Translations under genes and position numbers: made by a program
Notes under the pieces: model-generated
Told to the model about the DNA's origin: nothing
Database searches by the model: none
What the model saw: the letters and a program-made list of their open reading frames with translations, nothing else
Shown here: piece by piece, positions 9,044 through 18,060 of the stretch
Layout of the letters: every line of letters starts with the position of its first letter
Position numbering within the stretch: position 1 is the stretch's first letter
Assembly: GCA_016841605.1 (NCBI GenBank)
Contig: JAENYV010000002.1
Coordinates: forward strand, 186,001-250,000
Length of the DNA stretch: 64,000 bases
Source: Dethiobacter alkaliphilus
Lineage (GTDB): Bacteria > Bacillota > Dethiobacteria > DTU022 > UBA8154
Reading direction: 5' to 3'

Positions 9044-9574
9044 CTACCTATTTTCTTTACGTAATTTATCCAACAAAGACCATCTGTCATCCGTCTTCTC
9101 ATCGGCACAGGAACAGGAATATTTATTCCTGTCTCGACCGCAAACCGGACATAAGCCTTTGCATTCTTCATGACATAATATTTTTAACGGTTGAGCGATA
9201 AAAAAAGCTTGCTTAAAGTACTCATCCAGCCTGAGCAGTTCTCCTTTAAAAAGATATTGTTCTCTTTTTTCCGTATCGGTATAAGGGAACTTCCCGTTTT
9301 CTCCTGCCTGCTGGTGAATAAATTCTTCGTTAAACGATTCTTGCAGAGTATAATCGGTTTGTTCCAGGCAACGGCTGCACTCGCCTGTAAGTTCCGCCTG
9401 CCAACTTCCTCTAATAAGAACCCGGTTATTTACATATGCTGCTTTAAGCAAAACCTCTAAAACCGGAACTTTTCCTTGGGACCCTTTTATTTCCGGATCT
9501 TTAATTTCTATTTCGTCATGATACTCTAAAAACCGTCCCCCTGCTTTTTTTAAATCAGGTATAAAAAGTTCCAT
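9044..9574 (-). CDS. DUF177 (YceD family) protein
   Basis: A 176-residue member of the YceD/DUF177 family, found upstream of rpmF in most bacteria; its exact role is not settled, with links to 23S rRNA maturation in some species. Visible: the CSRCLE motif near the middle and a C-terminal Cys-rich segment with [13 protein letters not shown] followed by CSC, a likely metal site. First gene of the rpmF-plsX-fab operon; an excellent sigma-A promoter lies 30 bp upstream. Confidence 0.93.
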   Translation of the reverse strand: MELFIPDLKKAGGRFLEYHDEIEIKDPEIKGSQGKVPVLEVLLKAAYVNNRVLIRGSWQAELTGECSRCLEQTDYTLQESFNEEFIHQQAGENGKFPYTDTEKREQYLFKGELLRLDEYFKQAFFIAQPLKILCHEECKGLCPVCGRDRNKYSCSCADEKTDDRWSLLDKLRKENR

Positions 9575-9604
9575 TTGCTCCCACCCCCTTGGGAATCAAG
9601 CCTA

Positions 9605-9634
9605 ATTATATATGAGGTGTAAGTTTTTTGTCAA
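9605..9634 (-). promoter_or_regulatory. Sigma-A promoter for DUF177-rpmF-plsX-fab
   Basis: On the minus strand a perfect -35 TTGACA (9629-9634) and a perfect -10 TATAAT (9605-9610) are separated by 18 nt. Transcription would start near 9598 and give a short leader before the DUF177 gene at 9574. This is the strongest vegetative promoter in the window. Confidence 0.85.
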
Positions 9635-9651
9635 GAATCAAGCTAGTTGTT

Positions 9652-10095
9652 CTAATATGTGATGCCGTCTACTTCCTGTTTTTTTTCACCGCTAAAGGTA
9701 ACTAAAATTCGATTCGGAACGCAGACAATACTCTGGTAATCGCGGCTGATCCATCCTGTATGAGAACAGATTCCATGCGGACAAAGGTTCTCAGGCAGGG
9801 GAAGCATTCGTACCCGCCCCCGGCTGATTTCCAGGGTAGCAGTATACTCATTATTCTTGCCAAAGGGAAATTTTACAATTCTCTCAGTTTGATCGTCAAA
9901 GGAAACTTCCATCACAAACCGGTTATCCACAAAAATAGAAATATATTTTTGTTCCCCCCGGGCATCGAGACGAAAATTAAACAAAAAGGTAGCAAGACTT
10001 AATACCAGAATAAATACGATTATTGCTTTATCATAAAAAGTCAGCTTTACAGACAATTTCCCGTGTCTCCCCTTATTTACTTTACAAATTTTCAT
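9652..10095 (-). CDS. NusG domain II-containing membrane-anchored protein
   Basis: A 147-residue protein with one N-terminal transmembrane helix (about residues 22-42) and an extracytoplasmic NusG_II (DUF1312) domain. It shows the motif LCPHGICSHTGWI, then IVCVPN, characteristic of this family and probably a paired-cysteine site. The molecular role is unknown; members are common in Clostridia, often near the Gx transporter gene, which is absent here. It stands alone between the rpmF promoter and a thioesterase gene. Confidence 0.85.
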   Translation of the reverse strand: MKICKVNKGRHGKLSVKLTFYDKAIIVFILVLSLATFLFNFRLDARGEQKYISIFVDNRFVMEVSFDDQTERIVKFPFGKNNEYTATLEISRGRVRMLPLPENLCPHGICSHTGWISRDYQSIVCVPNRILVTFSGEKKQEVDGITY

Positions 10096-10240
10096 TATAA
10101 CCTAATATACACCGAAAAACAACTCTGTAAAACCAATTTTAAAAATACTTCCGAATTTGCGTTCTTTCTCCGGATAATCGCCGAAATCCTAATAAAATTT
10201 AATATCCATACTTATAGGCAGGTTAATTACGGGAAACCGT

Positions 10241-10621
10241 TTACCGTTCGGTTAATTTAATCGTAGCACTCCCTATGGCGGCAAGGGCTCCATCATTGTA
10301 AATATAAACCAGCCCAAAAGCCATTAAATTCTTCCTATGAATAATTTCACCCTCAACATTTATCGTTCCCCCTGTTATGGCCTTTAAATAATTTACTTTT
10401 AGTTCCACTGTGGCAATCCCCTTTACTTTACGGTCCTGCAAAAGAACATAACCGAGGCCCACATCAACAAGAGACGAAATGACACCCCCGTGTAAAGTGC
10501 CCATGGGATTAGTCAATTTTTCACTAAACTTCAAGGCAAGGCGCGCCCGGGGATATACGGATTCCTCCACTTCAATCCCTAAAAGATGCATATAAGGAGA
10601 AGGGCCTATCGTACCATCCAT
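10241..10621 (-). CDS. PaaI-type hotdog-fold thioesterase
   Basis: A 126-residue single hotdog domain with the PaaI/YbgC-like helix motif NPMGTLHGGVISSLVDVG, which holds the usual active-site Gly-Gly and Asp region. Such enzymes hydrolyse acyl-CoA or aryl-CoA thioesters; the substrate cannot be read from the sequence. It is divergent from the acetyltransferase gene at 10719 and probably monocistronic. Confidence 0.88.
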   Translation of the reverse strand: MDGTIGPSPYMHLLGIEVEESVYPRARLALKFSEKLTNPMGTLHGGVISSLVDVGLGYVLLQDRKVKGIATVELKVNYLKAITGGTINVEGEIIHRKNLMAFGLVYIYNDGALAAIGSATIKLTER

Positions 10622-10653
10622 AGTATTTCTGCCCTTTCTTTTAGTTTTTTATC

Positions 10654-10682
10654 TGGTCAAAAACTTTTAAATACGTTACAAT
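10654..10682 (+). promoter_or_regulatory. Possible sigma-A promoter for the acetyltransferase gene
   Basis: TGGTCA (10654-10659) and TACAAT (10677-10682) with a 17-nt spacer, 36 bp before the start codon. The -10 matches 5 of 6 and the -35 about 4 of 6 consensus bases, so this is moderate evidence. Confidence 0.4.
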
Positions 10683-10718
10683 TGTAATTACATTACCCTA
10701 TTAAAGGGGGAGAAGCCC

Positions 10719-11174
10719 ATGCTTTTTAGAAAAGCGAAAATGTCCGATATTGAAAAAATAGCCGCTTTAATCAATTTTTACGCAGATAAAGGGGCTATGC
10801 TGCCCCGGACAATTCCTTACATGTACCAGAGAGTCAGAGAATACACAGTAATTGAGGATAATAATGGCACTATCATTGCGGTGGGAAGTCTGCATATCCT
10901 CTGGAGCGACCTGGCGGAAATATGTTCTCTGGCGGTCCGCCCTGAAAACATCAGCAACGGCCTGGGTTTGTCTCTCGTCGAGAGATTGCTTCAGGAAAGC
11001 CGGGAACTTGAAATAAAAAATATTTTTACATTAACTTACCAGCCGACATTTTTTGAAAAATGCGGCTTTACCAGAATTGAAAAGGAAAATTTACCGCAAA
11101 AAGTCTGGACCGAATGTATTAACTGCCCCAAATTCCCAAATTGCGACGAAATCGCCTTAATACGAAAAATTTAG
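10719..11174 (+). CDS. GNAT N-acetyltransferase, ArgA-like
   Basis: A 151-residue GNAT protein of the short, stand-alone N-acetylglutamate synthase-like group seen in Firmicutes. Visible: the acetyl-CoA loop region after SLAVRPENISNGLG, the FFEKCGF strand-helix, and a C-terminal Cys-rich tail with ECINCPKFPNC. The likely role is amino-acid N-acetylation (arginine synthesis), but there are no arg genes nearby, so the substrate is inferred from family resemblance only. A GGGGGAG ribosome binding site precedes the ATG. Confidence 0.82.
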   Translation: MLFRKAKMSDIEKIAALINFYADKGAMLPRTIPYMYQRVREYTVIEDNNGTIIAVGSLHILWSDLAEICSLAVRPENISNGLGLSLVERLLQESRELEIKNIFTLTYQPTFFEKCGFTRIEKENLPQKVWTECINCPKFPNCDEIALIRKI

Positions 11175-11208
11175 TAACTCCCTAATATTATCGTTACATA
11201 TTTTTCTC

Positions 11209-12213
11209 TTAATTGTTTCTCATTTTCCGTATCACGGCAGCAGCCATTTGCGAAGTCGTGGCTTCTCCTCCCAGGTCGTATGTAACCTCTTTCCCCTCGG
11301 CAATGACCTCTGAGAGGGCCTTTTCAATTTTTACTGCTACTTCCGTTTGGCCCAGATACTTTAACATTAGAACAGCCGAAAGTAGAATTGCTGTCGGGTT
11401 CACTTTATTTTGCCCGGCATATTTCGGGGCACTACCGTGGACAGGTTCAAAAATCGCGGCCTCTTCACCGATATTTGCCCCGGGCGCAACTCCAAGCCCT
11501 CCCACCAGGCCGGCGCAAAGATCCGAAAGAATATCCCCGTAGAGATTGGGCATCACCAGCACATCATACAGGTTTGGTTTAACCACCAACTGCATACACA
11601 TATTGTCAACAATACGATCCTCAAATTCAATATCCGGATATTCCGTCGCGACTGCCCGTGCTACATCCAGGAAAAGTCCGTCGGTGCATTTCATGATATT
11701 GGCCTTATGGACAGCAGTTACTTTTTTTCTTTTTTCCGTTCTTGCATACTCAAAAGCAAAACGGACAATTCGTTCCGAACCTTTACGGGTAATGATTTTA
11801 ATACTTTCGGCCGCATCTTCTCCGACCATATGTTCGACTCCGGCATAAAGATCTTCCGTATTCTCTCTGACAACAACCAAATCGATATCATTGTAACGAC
11901 TGAGAATTCCTTTGTAGGTTTTAACAGGCCGCAGATTGACATAAAGGTCCAACGCTTTTCTTAAAGCAACATTTATACTGCGGAAACCTGTGCCCACAGG
12001 AGTTGTCAGGGGACCTTTCAGCGCGACTTTATTTCTGCGAATGGAATCGATAACTTCATCCGGCAAAACCTTCATTCCTTTTTCGTAAGCAGTCTGTCCT
12101 GCATCCATGATTTCCCATTTAAGATCCGCGCCTCCGGCTTCCAATACTTCCAGGGTTGCAGAGGTTAATTCCGGTCCCGTTCCATCACCGGGAATTACCG
12201 TTATTGTTTGCAT
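11209..12213 (-). CDS. Isocitrate/isopropylmalate dehydrogenase family protein, probably NAD-dependent isocitrate dehydrogenase
   Basis: A 334-residue beta-decarboxylating dehydrogenase. Substrate motif [22 protein letters not shown] resembles the mitochondrial-type NAD isocitrate dehydrogenases more than LeuB; the metal-binding Asp cluster [10 protein letters not shown] and the cofactor loop [14 protein letters not shown] are intact. It would oxidise isocitrate to 2-oxoglutarate; homoisocitrate or other substrates remain possible. AGGAGG lies just before the ATG. No other TCA genes are adjacent, and its 3' end converges on the acetyltransferase gene. Confidence 0.87.
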   Translation of the reverse strand: MQTITVIPGDGTGPELTSATLEVLEAGGADLKWEIMDAGQTAYEKGMKVLPDEVIDSIRRNKVALKGPLTTPVGTGFRSINVALRKALDLYVNLRPVKTYKGILSRYNDIDLVVVRENTEDLYAGVEHMVGEDAAESIKIITRKGSERIVRFAFEYARTEKRKKVTAVHKANIMKCTDGLFLDVARAVATEYPDIEFEDRIVDNMCMQLVVKPNLYDVLVMPNLYGDILSDLCAGLVGGLGVAPGANIGEEAAIFEPVHGSAPKYAGQNKVNPTAILLSAVLMLKYLGQTEVAVKIEKALSEVIAEGKEVTYDLGGEATTSQMAAAVIRKMRNN

Positions 12214-12230
12214 TGTTTTACCTCCTTGTG

Positions 12231-12797
12231 CTAAAAATTTTCATCGCCATAAATCTGCTGATAACGCTTGTACGTCCTTTCAACTTTCTGAATAAAGAAG
12301 CGGGTCTCAGGGAAAGGGATATCTTCCAAACTGTCCCTTCTACCGCTCCAGATTCCTTCTTCAAGCCACCTTCCCACATGCCCTCTTCCACCGTTATAAG
12401 CTGCCAGTGCCGGGTAAAGCTCCCCGTTGAATTGGCGCAGAAGATCGTTGAAGTACCAGGTACCCAGGGAGATATTGATACCGGGATCATAAAATTTTTC
12501 TTCGGAAAAATTATCTAATCCGATCTGCCCGGCGATCCAAAACCCTGTGTCAGGCATAATTTGCATTAATCCTCTTGCCCCTTTTTCCGACCTTGCCGTA
12601 TGCTCAAAACCGCTCTCAACGCGCATAATTGAGACAATAAGCAAGGGGTCCAGATCGTATTTGGCGGCTTCGGAGACAACTAACTCCCTGTAGGGAAAAG
12701 GATAGACAAAGCGAGCGAAATTATTCGCCTGGGTCAGTAAAATATAAAAAAAGAGAAGAAATATTAAAAGATAAAAAAACCTTTTTATTACTGTCAA
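12231..12797 (-). CDS. Soluble lytic transglycosylase-family protein, membrane-anchored
   Basis: Cleaves the glycan strand of peptidoglycan with 1,6-anhydro product formation. The 188 residues comprise an N-terminal signal anchor (about 6-23) and an Slt70-like catalytic domain with catalytic E61 in RVESGF, then GLMQIMPDT and AAYNGG. Located between coaE and the dehydrogenase gene; a coaE-slt pair is common in Clostridia. Secreted or membrane-tethered action at the cell wall is expected. Confidence 0.93.
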   Translation of the reverse strand: MTVIKRFFYLLIFLLFFYILLTQANNFARFVYPFPYRELVVSEAAKYDLDPLLIVSIMRVESGFEHTARSEKGARGLMQIMPDTGFWIAGQIGLDNFSEEKFYDPGINISLGTWYFNDLLRQFNGELYPALAAYNGGRGHVGRWLEEGIWSGRRDSLEDIPFPETRFFIQKVERTYKRYQQIYGDENF

Positions 12798-12884
12798 AAA
12801 AAGAACACCCCGAACTTAAAATTCAGGTATTTAGAATTAAGAAATCTGCACTCAGCATAATTATGAAAGGAGATCAACCTTTCC

Positions 12885-12911
12885 TTATTCCGGCCCCCGA
12901 CTTCTGACCTC
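12885..12911 (-). repeat. Dispersed GCCGG repeat, copy C, forming the 3' end of coaE
   Basis: Read on the minus strand: GAGGTCAGAAGTCGGGGGCC then GGAATAA. It matches the AGAAGTC and GGCCGGAA blocks of the copies at 6388 and 18061. The coaE stop codon lies inside it, so the last residues of CoaE (VRSRGPE) are encoded by the repeat. Confidence 0.45.
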
Positions 12912-13511
12912 CAGCTCGTGAGTCAGTTTCTCCCAGATGCTCTCTACCTGATCCTGTAAAATATTTAACTGACCGTTATTATAAATAATATAATCGGCAG
13001 ATTTAATTTTTTCTTGAAGATCCATCTGTGATCTGATACGGCGCAGGGCTTCTTCCCCGGAAAGGCCGTCCCTGTCTCTTAACCTGCTAATCTGCTTTTC
13101 TTCGTCTGCGGCAATAACAAGGACAATATCTACTTCTTTATCCATACCAATCTCATAGAGCAGGGGAATATCCCAGATCTGAATTGTTTTGGGAAATTCC
13201 AGGGCAAGTCTTTTACTTTTTTCAGAAAAACGTTCACTGACGCGGGGATGGGTAATGGTGTTTAATTTTTGAAGGGCTTTGCGGTCTGAAAAAACAAGGG
13301 AGGCAATTTTTGCCCTGTTCAGGGATCCGTCTTCTTGTAAAACCCCCTTTCCCATCCAGGAAACAATTTCAAGCCAGGCAGGTTTTCCGGGTTCAACGAC
13401 TTCCCTGGCAATTCGGTCGGCGTCCAGCAGAAGGGCACCTTTCAAAACGAACATTTTTGCTATTGTTGATTTGCCGCAGGCTATCCCTCCGGTTAAGCCG
13501 ACCTTAAGCAA
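12885..13511 (-). CDS. coaE: Dephospho-CoA kinase
   Basis: Last step of coenzyme A synthesis (phosphorylates the ribose 3'-OH of dephospho-CoA). P-loop GLTGGIACGKST at the N-terminus, DADRIAREV, and the lid region RDRDGLSGEEALRRI are present. I chose TTG at 13511 (208 residues) because AAGGTGG lies 10 nt upstream and the P-loop then starts at the usual position; an ATG at 13535 would also be open but has no ribosome binding site. The C-terminus appears to come from an inserted repeat. Confidence 0.94.
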   Translation of the reverse strand: MLKVGLTGGIACGKSTIAKMFVLKGALLLDADRIAREVVEPGKPAWLEIVSWMGKGVLQEDGSLNRAKIASLVFSDRKALQKLNTITHPRVSERFSEKSKRLALEFPKTIQIWDIPLLYEIGMDKEVDIVLVIAADEEKQISRLRDRDGLSGEEALRRIRSQMDLQEKIKSADYIIYNNGQLNILQDQVESIWEKLTHELEVRSRGPE

Positions 13512-13681
13512 TGCTGCACAACCACCTTTTCTCATAAACAAAAAAAAAGCATTGAGACGCTTTACGTCTATAGTATATTAAAAACGCCCGCTAAAATCAA
13601 TATCCCCCGGACTTTCTTTTTCACCTTCCTTTTATTCCCGGCATACTCTATCAGAGCATTAAAAACGATGAAGGTGATAGA

Positions 13682-14299
13682 ATGGAATTTTTTACTGCCG
13701 TATTGCTGGCCGTAGCTCTCAGTATCGATGGTTTTGGAGTAGGCCTGGCTTACGGAATCAGAAAGATTAAAGTCTCTTTCTTTCCCATAATTTTAATTGT
13801 ATTCTGTTCAGGTTTAGCTTTGACGTTTTCGCTGGTTACAGGTCAATTAGTTGCCGGTTTTATTCCCAATCATCTGGCAAGTGCTTTGGGCGGCACTATT
13901 TTAGTGTTAATCGGTTTTTGGCAGTTGGTGGAAGGTTTAAAAAAATATAAAGATAACCCTGTCCTGCTGACAATAAAATTAAAAACTTTCGGCCTGGTCC
14001 TGCAAGTTATACGTGAACCTGAAAATGCTGATATGGATAAATCAGGAGATATTAATTACAGAGAGGCCTTACTCCTGGGAGTTGCCTTAAATATGGATGT
14101 TATGGGAGTAGGCTTCGGAGCTGCCATTGCAGGTTACTCCTTTCTCTTAATTCCTTTTGTTACGACAGCTTTATTTTTCGCCTTATATTCAGGCTTACTG
14201 ATTGGAGAAAAATATACTACAGGGTTTTTAGGCAAAAAAGGATACATATTACCGGGAACAGTATTGATACTTTTAGGTATAATCAACCTTATCCGCTAA
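13682..14299 (+). CDS. ytaF: Sporulation membrane protein YtaF (MntP-like)
   Basis: A 205-residue membrane protein with about six hydrophobic segments and the paired Asp-containing helices ALSIDGFGVGLAYG and ALNMDVMGVGFGAA that mark the MntP/YtaF fold. Between the halves is a perfect EF-hand-like loop DMDKSGDINYRE, suggesting Ca2+ or other divalent metal binding. In B. subtilis ytaF lies between mutM and coaE in the same direction. Here it sits between the same two genes but on the opposite strand. AGGTGATAGA precedes the ATG. Confidence 0.9.
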   Translation: MEFFTAVLLAVALSIDGFGVGLAYGIRKIKVSFFPIILIVFCSGLALTFSLVTGQLVAGFIPNHLASALGGTILVLIGFWQLVEGLKKYKDNPVLLTIKLKTFGLVLQVIREPENADMDKSGDINYREALLLGVALNMDVMGVGFGAAIAGYSFLLIPFVTTALFFALYSGLLIGEKYTTGFLGKKGYILPGTVLILLGIINLIR

Positions 14300-14305
14300 A
14301 ACAGT

Positions 14306-15133
14306 TTACATAACCTGGCAGGCCGGGCAAAAATAAGTTCCCCGGCCTGCCACACTCCGGCGAACTATGACCTGCCCGCACCTTGGACAGGGTTCTTTTT
14401 CCCTGCGGTAGACCTTGAGGTGATGCTGAAATTCTCCGCTGCGTCCATAGGGATCCTGATAATTTGCCACACTTACTCCCCCGCATTTAATCCCCTCCCC
14501 CAGAACATCCCGGATCGCCTGCAGCAATTTTGCCTGATCATCCGGGCACAGAGTCTCCAAACGTCGTGAAGGATTTAAACCGGCACGGAATAAGGCTTCA
14601 TCCGTATAAATATTTCCCAATCCGGAAAAATTTCTTTGGTCAAGAAGAAAAGCTTTGAGGCTGCTTTTGGGTTTCTTTTTTAGTATCTCCCGGAAAAAAG
14701 AAAGATCAGGGATATCTTCCCAAAGATCAGGGCCCAGCCGCACCTTATTTGTCTTCTCCAGCGTCTCTTTATCCCAGAGCCTGAATGTGCCGAATTTACG
14801 TATATCCCGGAAATGAAGCTCGCTGCCTCCTTCTAAATAAAAGATAGCCCTGATATATTTATCCGCTCGGCGGCCCTCCGGGAAAAAGAAAAAAGCTCCG
14901 GTCATACGGAGGTGAACTTCCAGGATTTTCTCCCCGGTTAAACAAAAATGTAGATACTTCCCTCGCCGTTTTACCCCCAGAATATGCTTCCCCTGTACCT
15001 GCTCAGCAAAATCCGCAGGGGAGAGCTTGCCCAGCATACCTTGGAAAAAAAATTTTGTTCCGGTTATCTTTTTTTCCATTAAACAGCCTTTTAAAATCCT
15101 TGCTATCAACTCTACTTCGGGTAGTTCGGGCAT
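14306..15133 (-). CDS. mutM: Formamidopyrimidine-DNA glycosylase
   Basis: Base-excision repair glycosylase/AP lyase for 8-oxoguanine. The N-terminus M-PELPEVE gives the catalytic P2 and E3; the helix-two-turn-helix NIYTDEALFRAGL and the C-terminal zinc finger C-x2-C-x16-C-x2-C are intact. 275 residues, standard length. GGAGG of its ribosome binding site overlaps the end of polA (6-bp gap). Its last codons contain a perfect 12-bp inverted repeat shared with the convergent ytaF end. Confidence 0.97.
   Translation of the reverse strand: MPELPEVELIARILKGCLMEKKITGTKFFFQGMLGKLSPADFAEQVQGKHILGVKRRGKYLHFCLTGEKILEVHLRMTGAFFFFPEGRRADKYIRAIFYLEGGSELHFRDIRKFGTFRLWDKETLEKTNKVRLGPDLWEDIPDLSFFREILKKKPKSSLKAFLLDQRNFSGLGNIYTDEALFRAGLNPSRRLETLCPDDQAKLLQAIRDVLGEGIKCGGVSVANYQDPYGRSGEFQHHLKVYRREKEPCPRCGQVIVRRSVAGRGTYFCPACQVM
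14316..14352. repeat. Perfect 12-bp inverted repeat at the mutM 3' end
   Basis: TGGCAGGCCGGG at 14316-14327 and its exact complement at 14341-14352, with a 13-nt loop. It lies inside the mutM zinc-finger codons and immediately past the ytaF stop (convergent). There is no T-tract on either side, so it is not a standard terminator, but it could protect or stop both transcripts. Confidence 0.6.
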
Positions 15134-15139
15134 AAAAGC

Positions 15140-17995
15140 TCAGCCTCCTTCTAAAGGAAAAAGATGATACCAGTCTTTACCGGCTTTTAGATCAACTTTA
15201 AGAGGAACAGAAAGAGGAAAAATCCCTTCCATCAGTTCTTTAACCGTCAAGCTTACTTCTTCCAATTTTTCCGGGGGAACTTCAAAGATCAGTTCGTCAT
15301 GAACCTGAAGAAGCATGGAGGCCCTGTACGTCGCTTTTTCCAGTTCCCTGTCAATCGCTATCATGGCTGCCTTGATGATATCCGCCGCGGAACCCTGAAC
15401 AGGAGTATTCCGGGCCATCCTTTCGGCAAAACTACGCCGGTTAAAATTAGTATGATTTATATCAGGAAGGTAGCGCCTCCTGTTCATGACGGTGGTTACG
15501 TAACCTTTCTCCCTGGCTGTTGTGATGCATTCTTCAACATATTTTTTTACGCCCGGATAACGTTGAAAATATTGGTTGATATACTCCCTCGCCTCAGCCC
15601 GTGATATCTGCAGATCCTGAGATAAGCCATAATCACTTATCCCGTAGATAATGCCAAAATTCACCGCTTTCGCCCTACTCCGCATCAAAGGCGTTACCTC
15701 CTCCGAAGAAACGCCGAATACCTCTGCTGCCGTTCTCATGTGAATATCTTCCCCGCTGTTAAACGCATGGACCAGGCTGGGGTCCTGAGAGAGATGGGCC
15801 ATGATGCGAAGCTCAATTTGTGAATAATCGGCAGCAAAGAAAAGGTTATTCTTATCCGCAGGGATAAAAGCCCGGCGCAAACGCCTGCCGCTCTCCCATT
15901 TAACAGGGATATTTTGCAAATTAGGATCTTTACTGCTCAGCCTTCCGGTAGCAGTGACCGCCTGGTTAAATGTTGTATTAATTCTTCCCGTTTTCTTGTT
16001 AATAAAAGGATAAAATCCTTCCAAATACGTATTTTTAATTTTCGCCACTGTACGGTATTCAAAAATCCTGGAGGCGATGGGATGAATTGCTGCCAACTCC
16101 TGAAGAACCCTGGCATCGGTAGAATACCCTGTTTTTATTTTACGTAATGCAGGAAGTTTTAGCTTTTCAAAGAGAATATAACTTAACTGCTGGGGAGAAT
16201 TAAGATTAAACGTTTGGCCGGCCATCATTGTTATCTCTTTTTCGAGCAGGCGAAGGCTTGCTTCCATCTCCGCCGCCAATTCCTGAAATATTTTTTCTTC
16301 TACTTTAATACCCCTCAGCTCCATTTTTGCCAAAACCGGAACAAGGGGCAGTTCCAGGTGGAAAAACAAATTATCAAGTTTGCGGAGTTCCAAATTATGC
16401 CGTAAAACCTCTTCTAGCAAAGGCAGCTCCCTGATGCACCCCATAAGGGAACGGATCTCCTGCTTCTCTCTTTCCTTTCCGGCAGCTTTCTTCTCAGGTA
16501 AACGAATAGTTTTACCTAAATATTCCTCTAATAAGACGGGGAGATGATAGGCCGGTTTATCTGCTTCAAGCAAATAAGCGGCCAAAAGTGTATCAAAAAC
16601 GGAACATTTAACGGTAATACCCTTTTTTATGAAAAGTTTAAGCAATATTTTCCAGTCATGGGTAATTAAATACCGTGAAGGATCGGCAAAAACATCTCTA
16701 AACATCCCGGTAATCCGTTCATCCTGCAACGTATCTCCCCAAGGGATGTAAACAGGTTCTTCTCCCTTCTGGAAAAAGACCAGTCCCCGGTAAAAACTTT
16801 CATAAGGAGGCGAAGCATCTTTCTCCATGGATAACAGGACAGTAAAGGAAGACTCTTTGCCTAACCTGGTCAAAAATGCCGCAAGAAGGTCCGGATCAGA
16901 AAGGATACGGACTTTCGGATCATCGTCAATATGCTCACACTCAGCTCTGCCGTTATCTTCCCCAACCCCGGATTTCCATACTTCTCCGCCGGCTTCTCCC
17001 ACATGCTCCATTTCTTTCCGGCAGTCTTTTTCCAGGAGAGAAATCTGCCCTGTTTGGTTTTTTTTCTGTTTTTCCGACGGTTTTTCTTGTAAATTTTGAA
17101 TACCTATTTCGTCAAATTCCGGTATTTTTTTAAGAAGGTTATTAAATTCCAAACGTGTAAATATATCGTAGAGTGCTTTAACGTCCGGCTTGCTAAGACG
17201 GCATTTTCTCAGAGGAAGTGTAATGGGCACCTGTCTGTCGATAGTTACCAGTTCCCTGCTGAGCAAAGCCTGGGAAATATTTTCGCTTAAAGATTCCCCT
17301 ATCTTTCCTTTAATTTCCTCGCGCTTTTTCAGCGTCTCATCCAGGGAACCGTATTTGCTCAACAATTGCAAAGCTCTTTTTTCACCGATCCCGGGAACTC
17401 CCGGAATATTATCCGAGCTATCGCCTTTTAAGGCCTTAAAATCAATCCATTGCTCCGGAGTAAGACCGTAATCTTCAAACAAGCGAACTGATGTTATCTC
17501 TTGCAAATTTGTAATCCCTTTACGGGTTATTAAAGCTTTGACCATTGGGGATAAAAGCTGGTAAACGTCGGCATCTGCCGTTACGATTACCGTCAGAAGG
17601 CCGGCTTCTTCTCCCTGGCGGGCAAAAGTGCCGATCAAGTCATCCGCCTCATAGCCTTCCATTTCAAAAGAAGGAATATTAAAAGCATGCAGTATATCTT
17701 TAATAAGAGGTAATTGCTCACGCATCTCCGGAGGGGTTTTTTCCCTCGTTGCTTTATATTCACCGTATTTTTTATGACGGAACGTGGGGCTTGGGTAGTC
17801 GAAAGCCACTGCCAGATAGTCAGGAGATTCGTCTTTTTTTAGACGCAATAACATGTTGATGAAACCAAGAACAGCACCTGTATGCACCCCCTGTTTGGTA
17901 GCCAAATCCAGGGGAAGGGCAAAAAAAGCCCTGTAAGCCAGGCTATGACCATCCAGAATAAAAAATGTAGCTTCCTTTTCCCGCTTTTTGGACAA
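15140..17995 (-). CDS. polA: DNA polymerase I
   Basis: 951 residues: N-terminal 5'-3' exonuclease (FILDGHSLAYRAFF, then GEKRALQLL helix-hairpin-helix), a 3'-5' exonuclease-like middle domain whose acidic motifs look degenerate (FTVLLSMEKDA where DxE is expected), and an intact polymerase domain with DYSQIELR, KAVNFGIIYG and VHDELIFEV. A low-complexity Glu/Lys-rich linker at about 300-350 joins the first two parts. It likely lacks proofreading, as in B. subtilis. TTG start with AGGAAGG upstream; 6 bp before mutM. Confidence 0.97.
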   Translation of the reverse strand: MSKKREKEATFFILDGHSLAYRAFFALPLDLATKQGVHTGAVLGFINMLLRLKKDESPDYLAVAFDYPSPTFRHKKYGEYKATREKTPPEMREQLPLIKDILHAFNIPSFEMEGYEADDLIGTFARQGEEAGLLTVIVTADADVYQLLSPMVKALITRKGITNLQEITSVRLFEDYGLTPEQWIDFKALKGDSSDNIPGVPGIGEKRALQLLSKYGSLDETLKKREEIKGKIGESLSENISQALLSRELVTIDRQVPITLPLRKCRLSKPDVKALYDIFTRLEFNNLLKKIPEFDEIGIQNLQEKPSEKQKKNQTGQISLLEKDCRKEMEHVGEAGGEVWKSGVGEDNGRAECEHIDDDPKVRILSDPDLLAAFLTRLGKESSFTVLLSMEKDASPPYESFYRGLVFFQKGEEPVYIPWGDTLQDERITGMFRDVFADPSRYLITHDWKILLKLFIKKGITVKCSVFDTLLAAYLLEADKPAYHLPVLLEEYLGKTIRLPEKKAAGKEREKQEIRSLMGCIRELPLLEEVLRHNLELRKLDNLFFHLELPLVPVLAKMELRGIKVEEKIFQELAAEMEASLRLLEKEITMMAGQTFNLNSPQQLSYILFEKLKLPALRKIKTGYSTDARVLQELAAIHPIASRIFEYRTVAKIKNTYLEGFYPFINKKTGRINTTFNQAVTATGRLSSKDPNLQNIPVKWESGRRLRRAFIPADKNNLFFAADYSQIELRIMAHLSQDPSLVHAFNSGEDIHMRTAAEVFGVSSEEVTPLMRSRAKAVNFGIIYGISDYGLSQDLQISRAEAREYINQYFQRYPGVKKYVEECITTAREKGYVTTVMNRRRYLPDINHTNFNRRSFAERMARNTPVQGSAADIIKAAMIAIDRELEKATYRASMLLQVHDELIFEVPPEKLEEVSLTVKELMEGIFPLSVPLKVDLKAGKDWYHLFPLEGG

Positions 17996-18015
17996 TTTTA
18001 CCTTCCTCTCCAGGT

Positions 18016-18049
18016 TATTAAAAAGGAGCGGGAAACTTTTTCCTGCTCC
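18016..18049 (-). terminator. Rho-independent terminator after ribH
   Basis: On the minus strand GGAGCAGGAAA pairs with TTTCCCGCTCC (stem 18025-18035/18039-18049, one G-T, 3-nt loop) followed by TTTTTAATAA. It lies between ribH and polA and ends the riboflavin operon. Confidence 0.8.
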
Positions 18050-18060
18050 AAAATAAAAGG

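Noticed and set aside
10094-10099. TATAAT in front of the NusG-domain-II gene
   Set aside because: It overlaps the ATG of the gene, so it cannot be its -10 unless translation starts further in; no convincing -35 is present.
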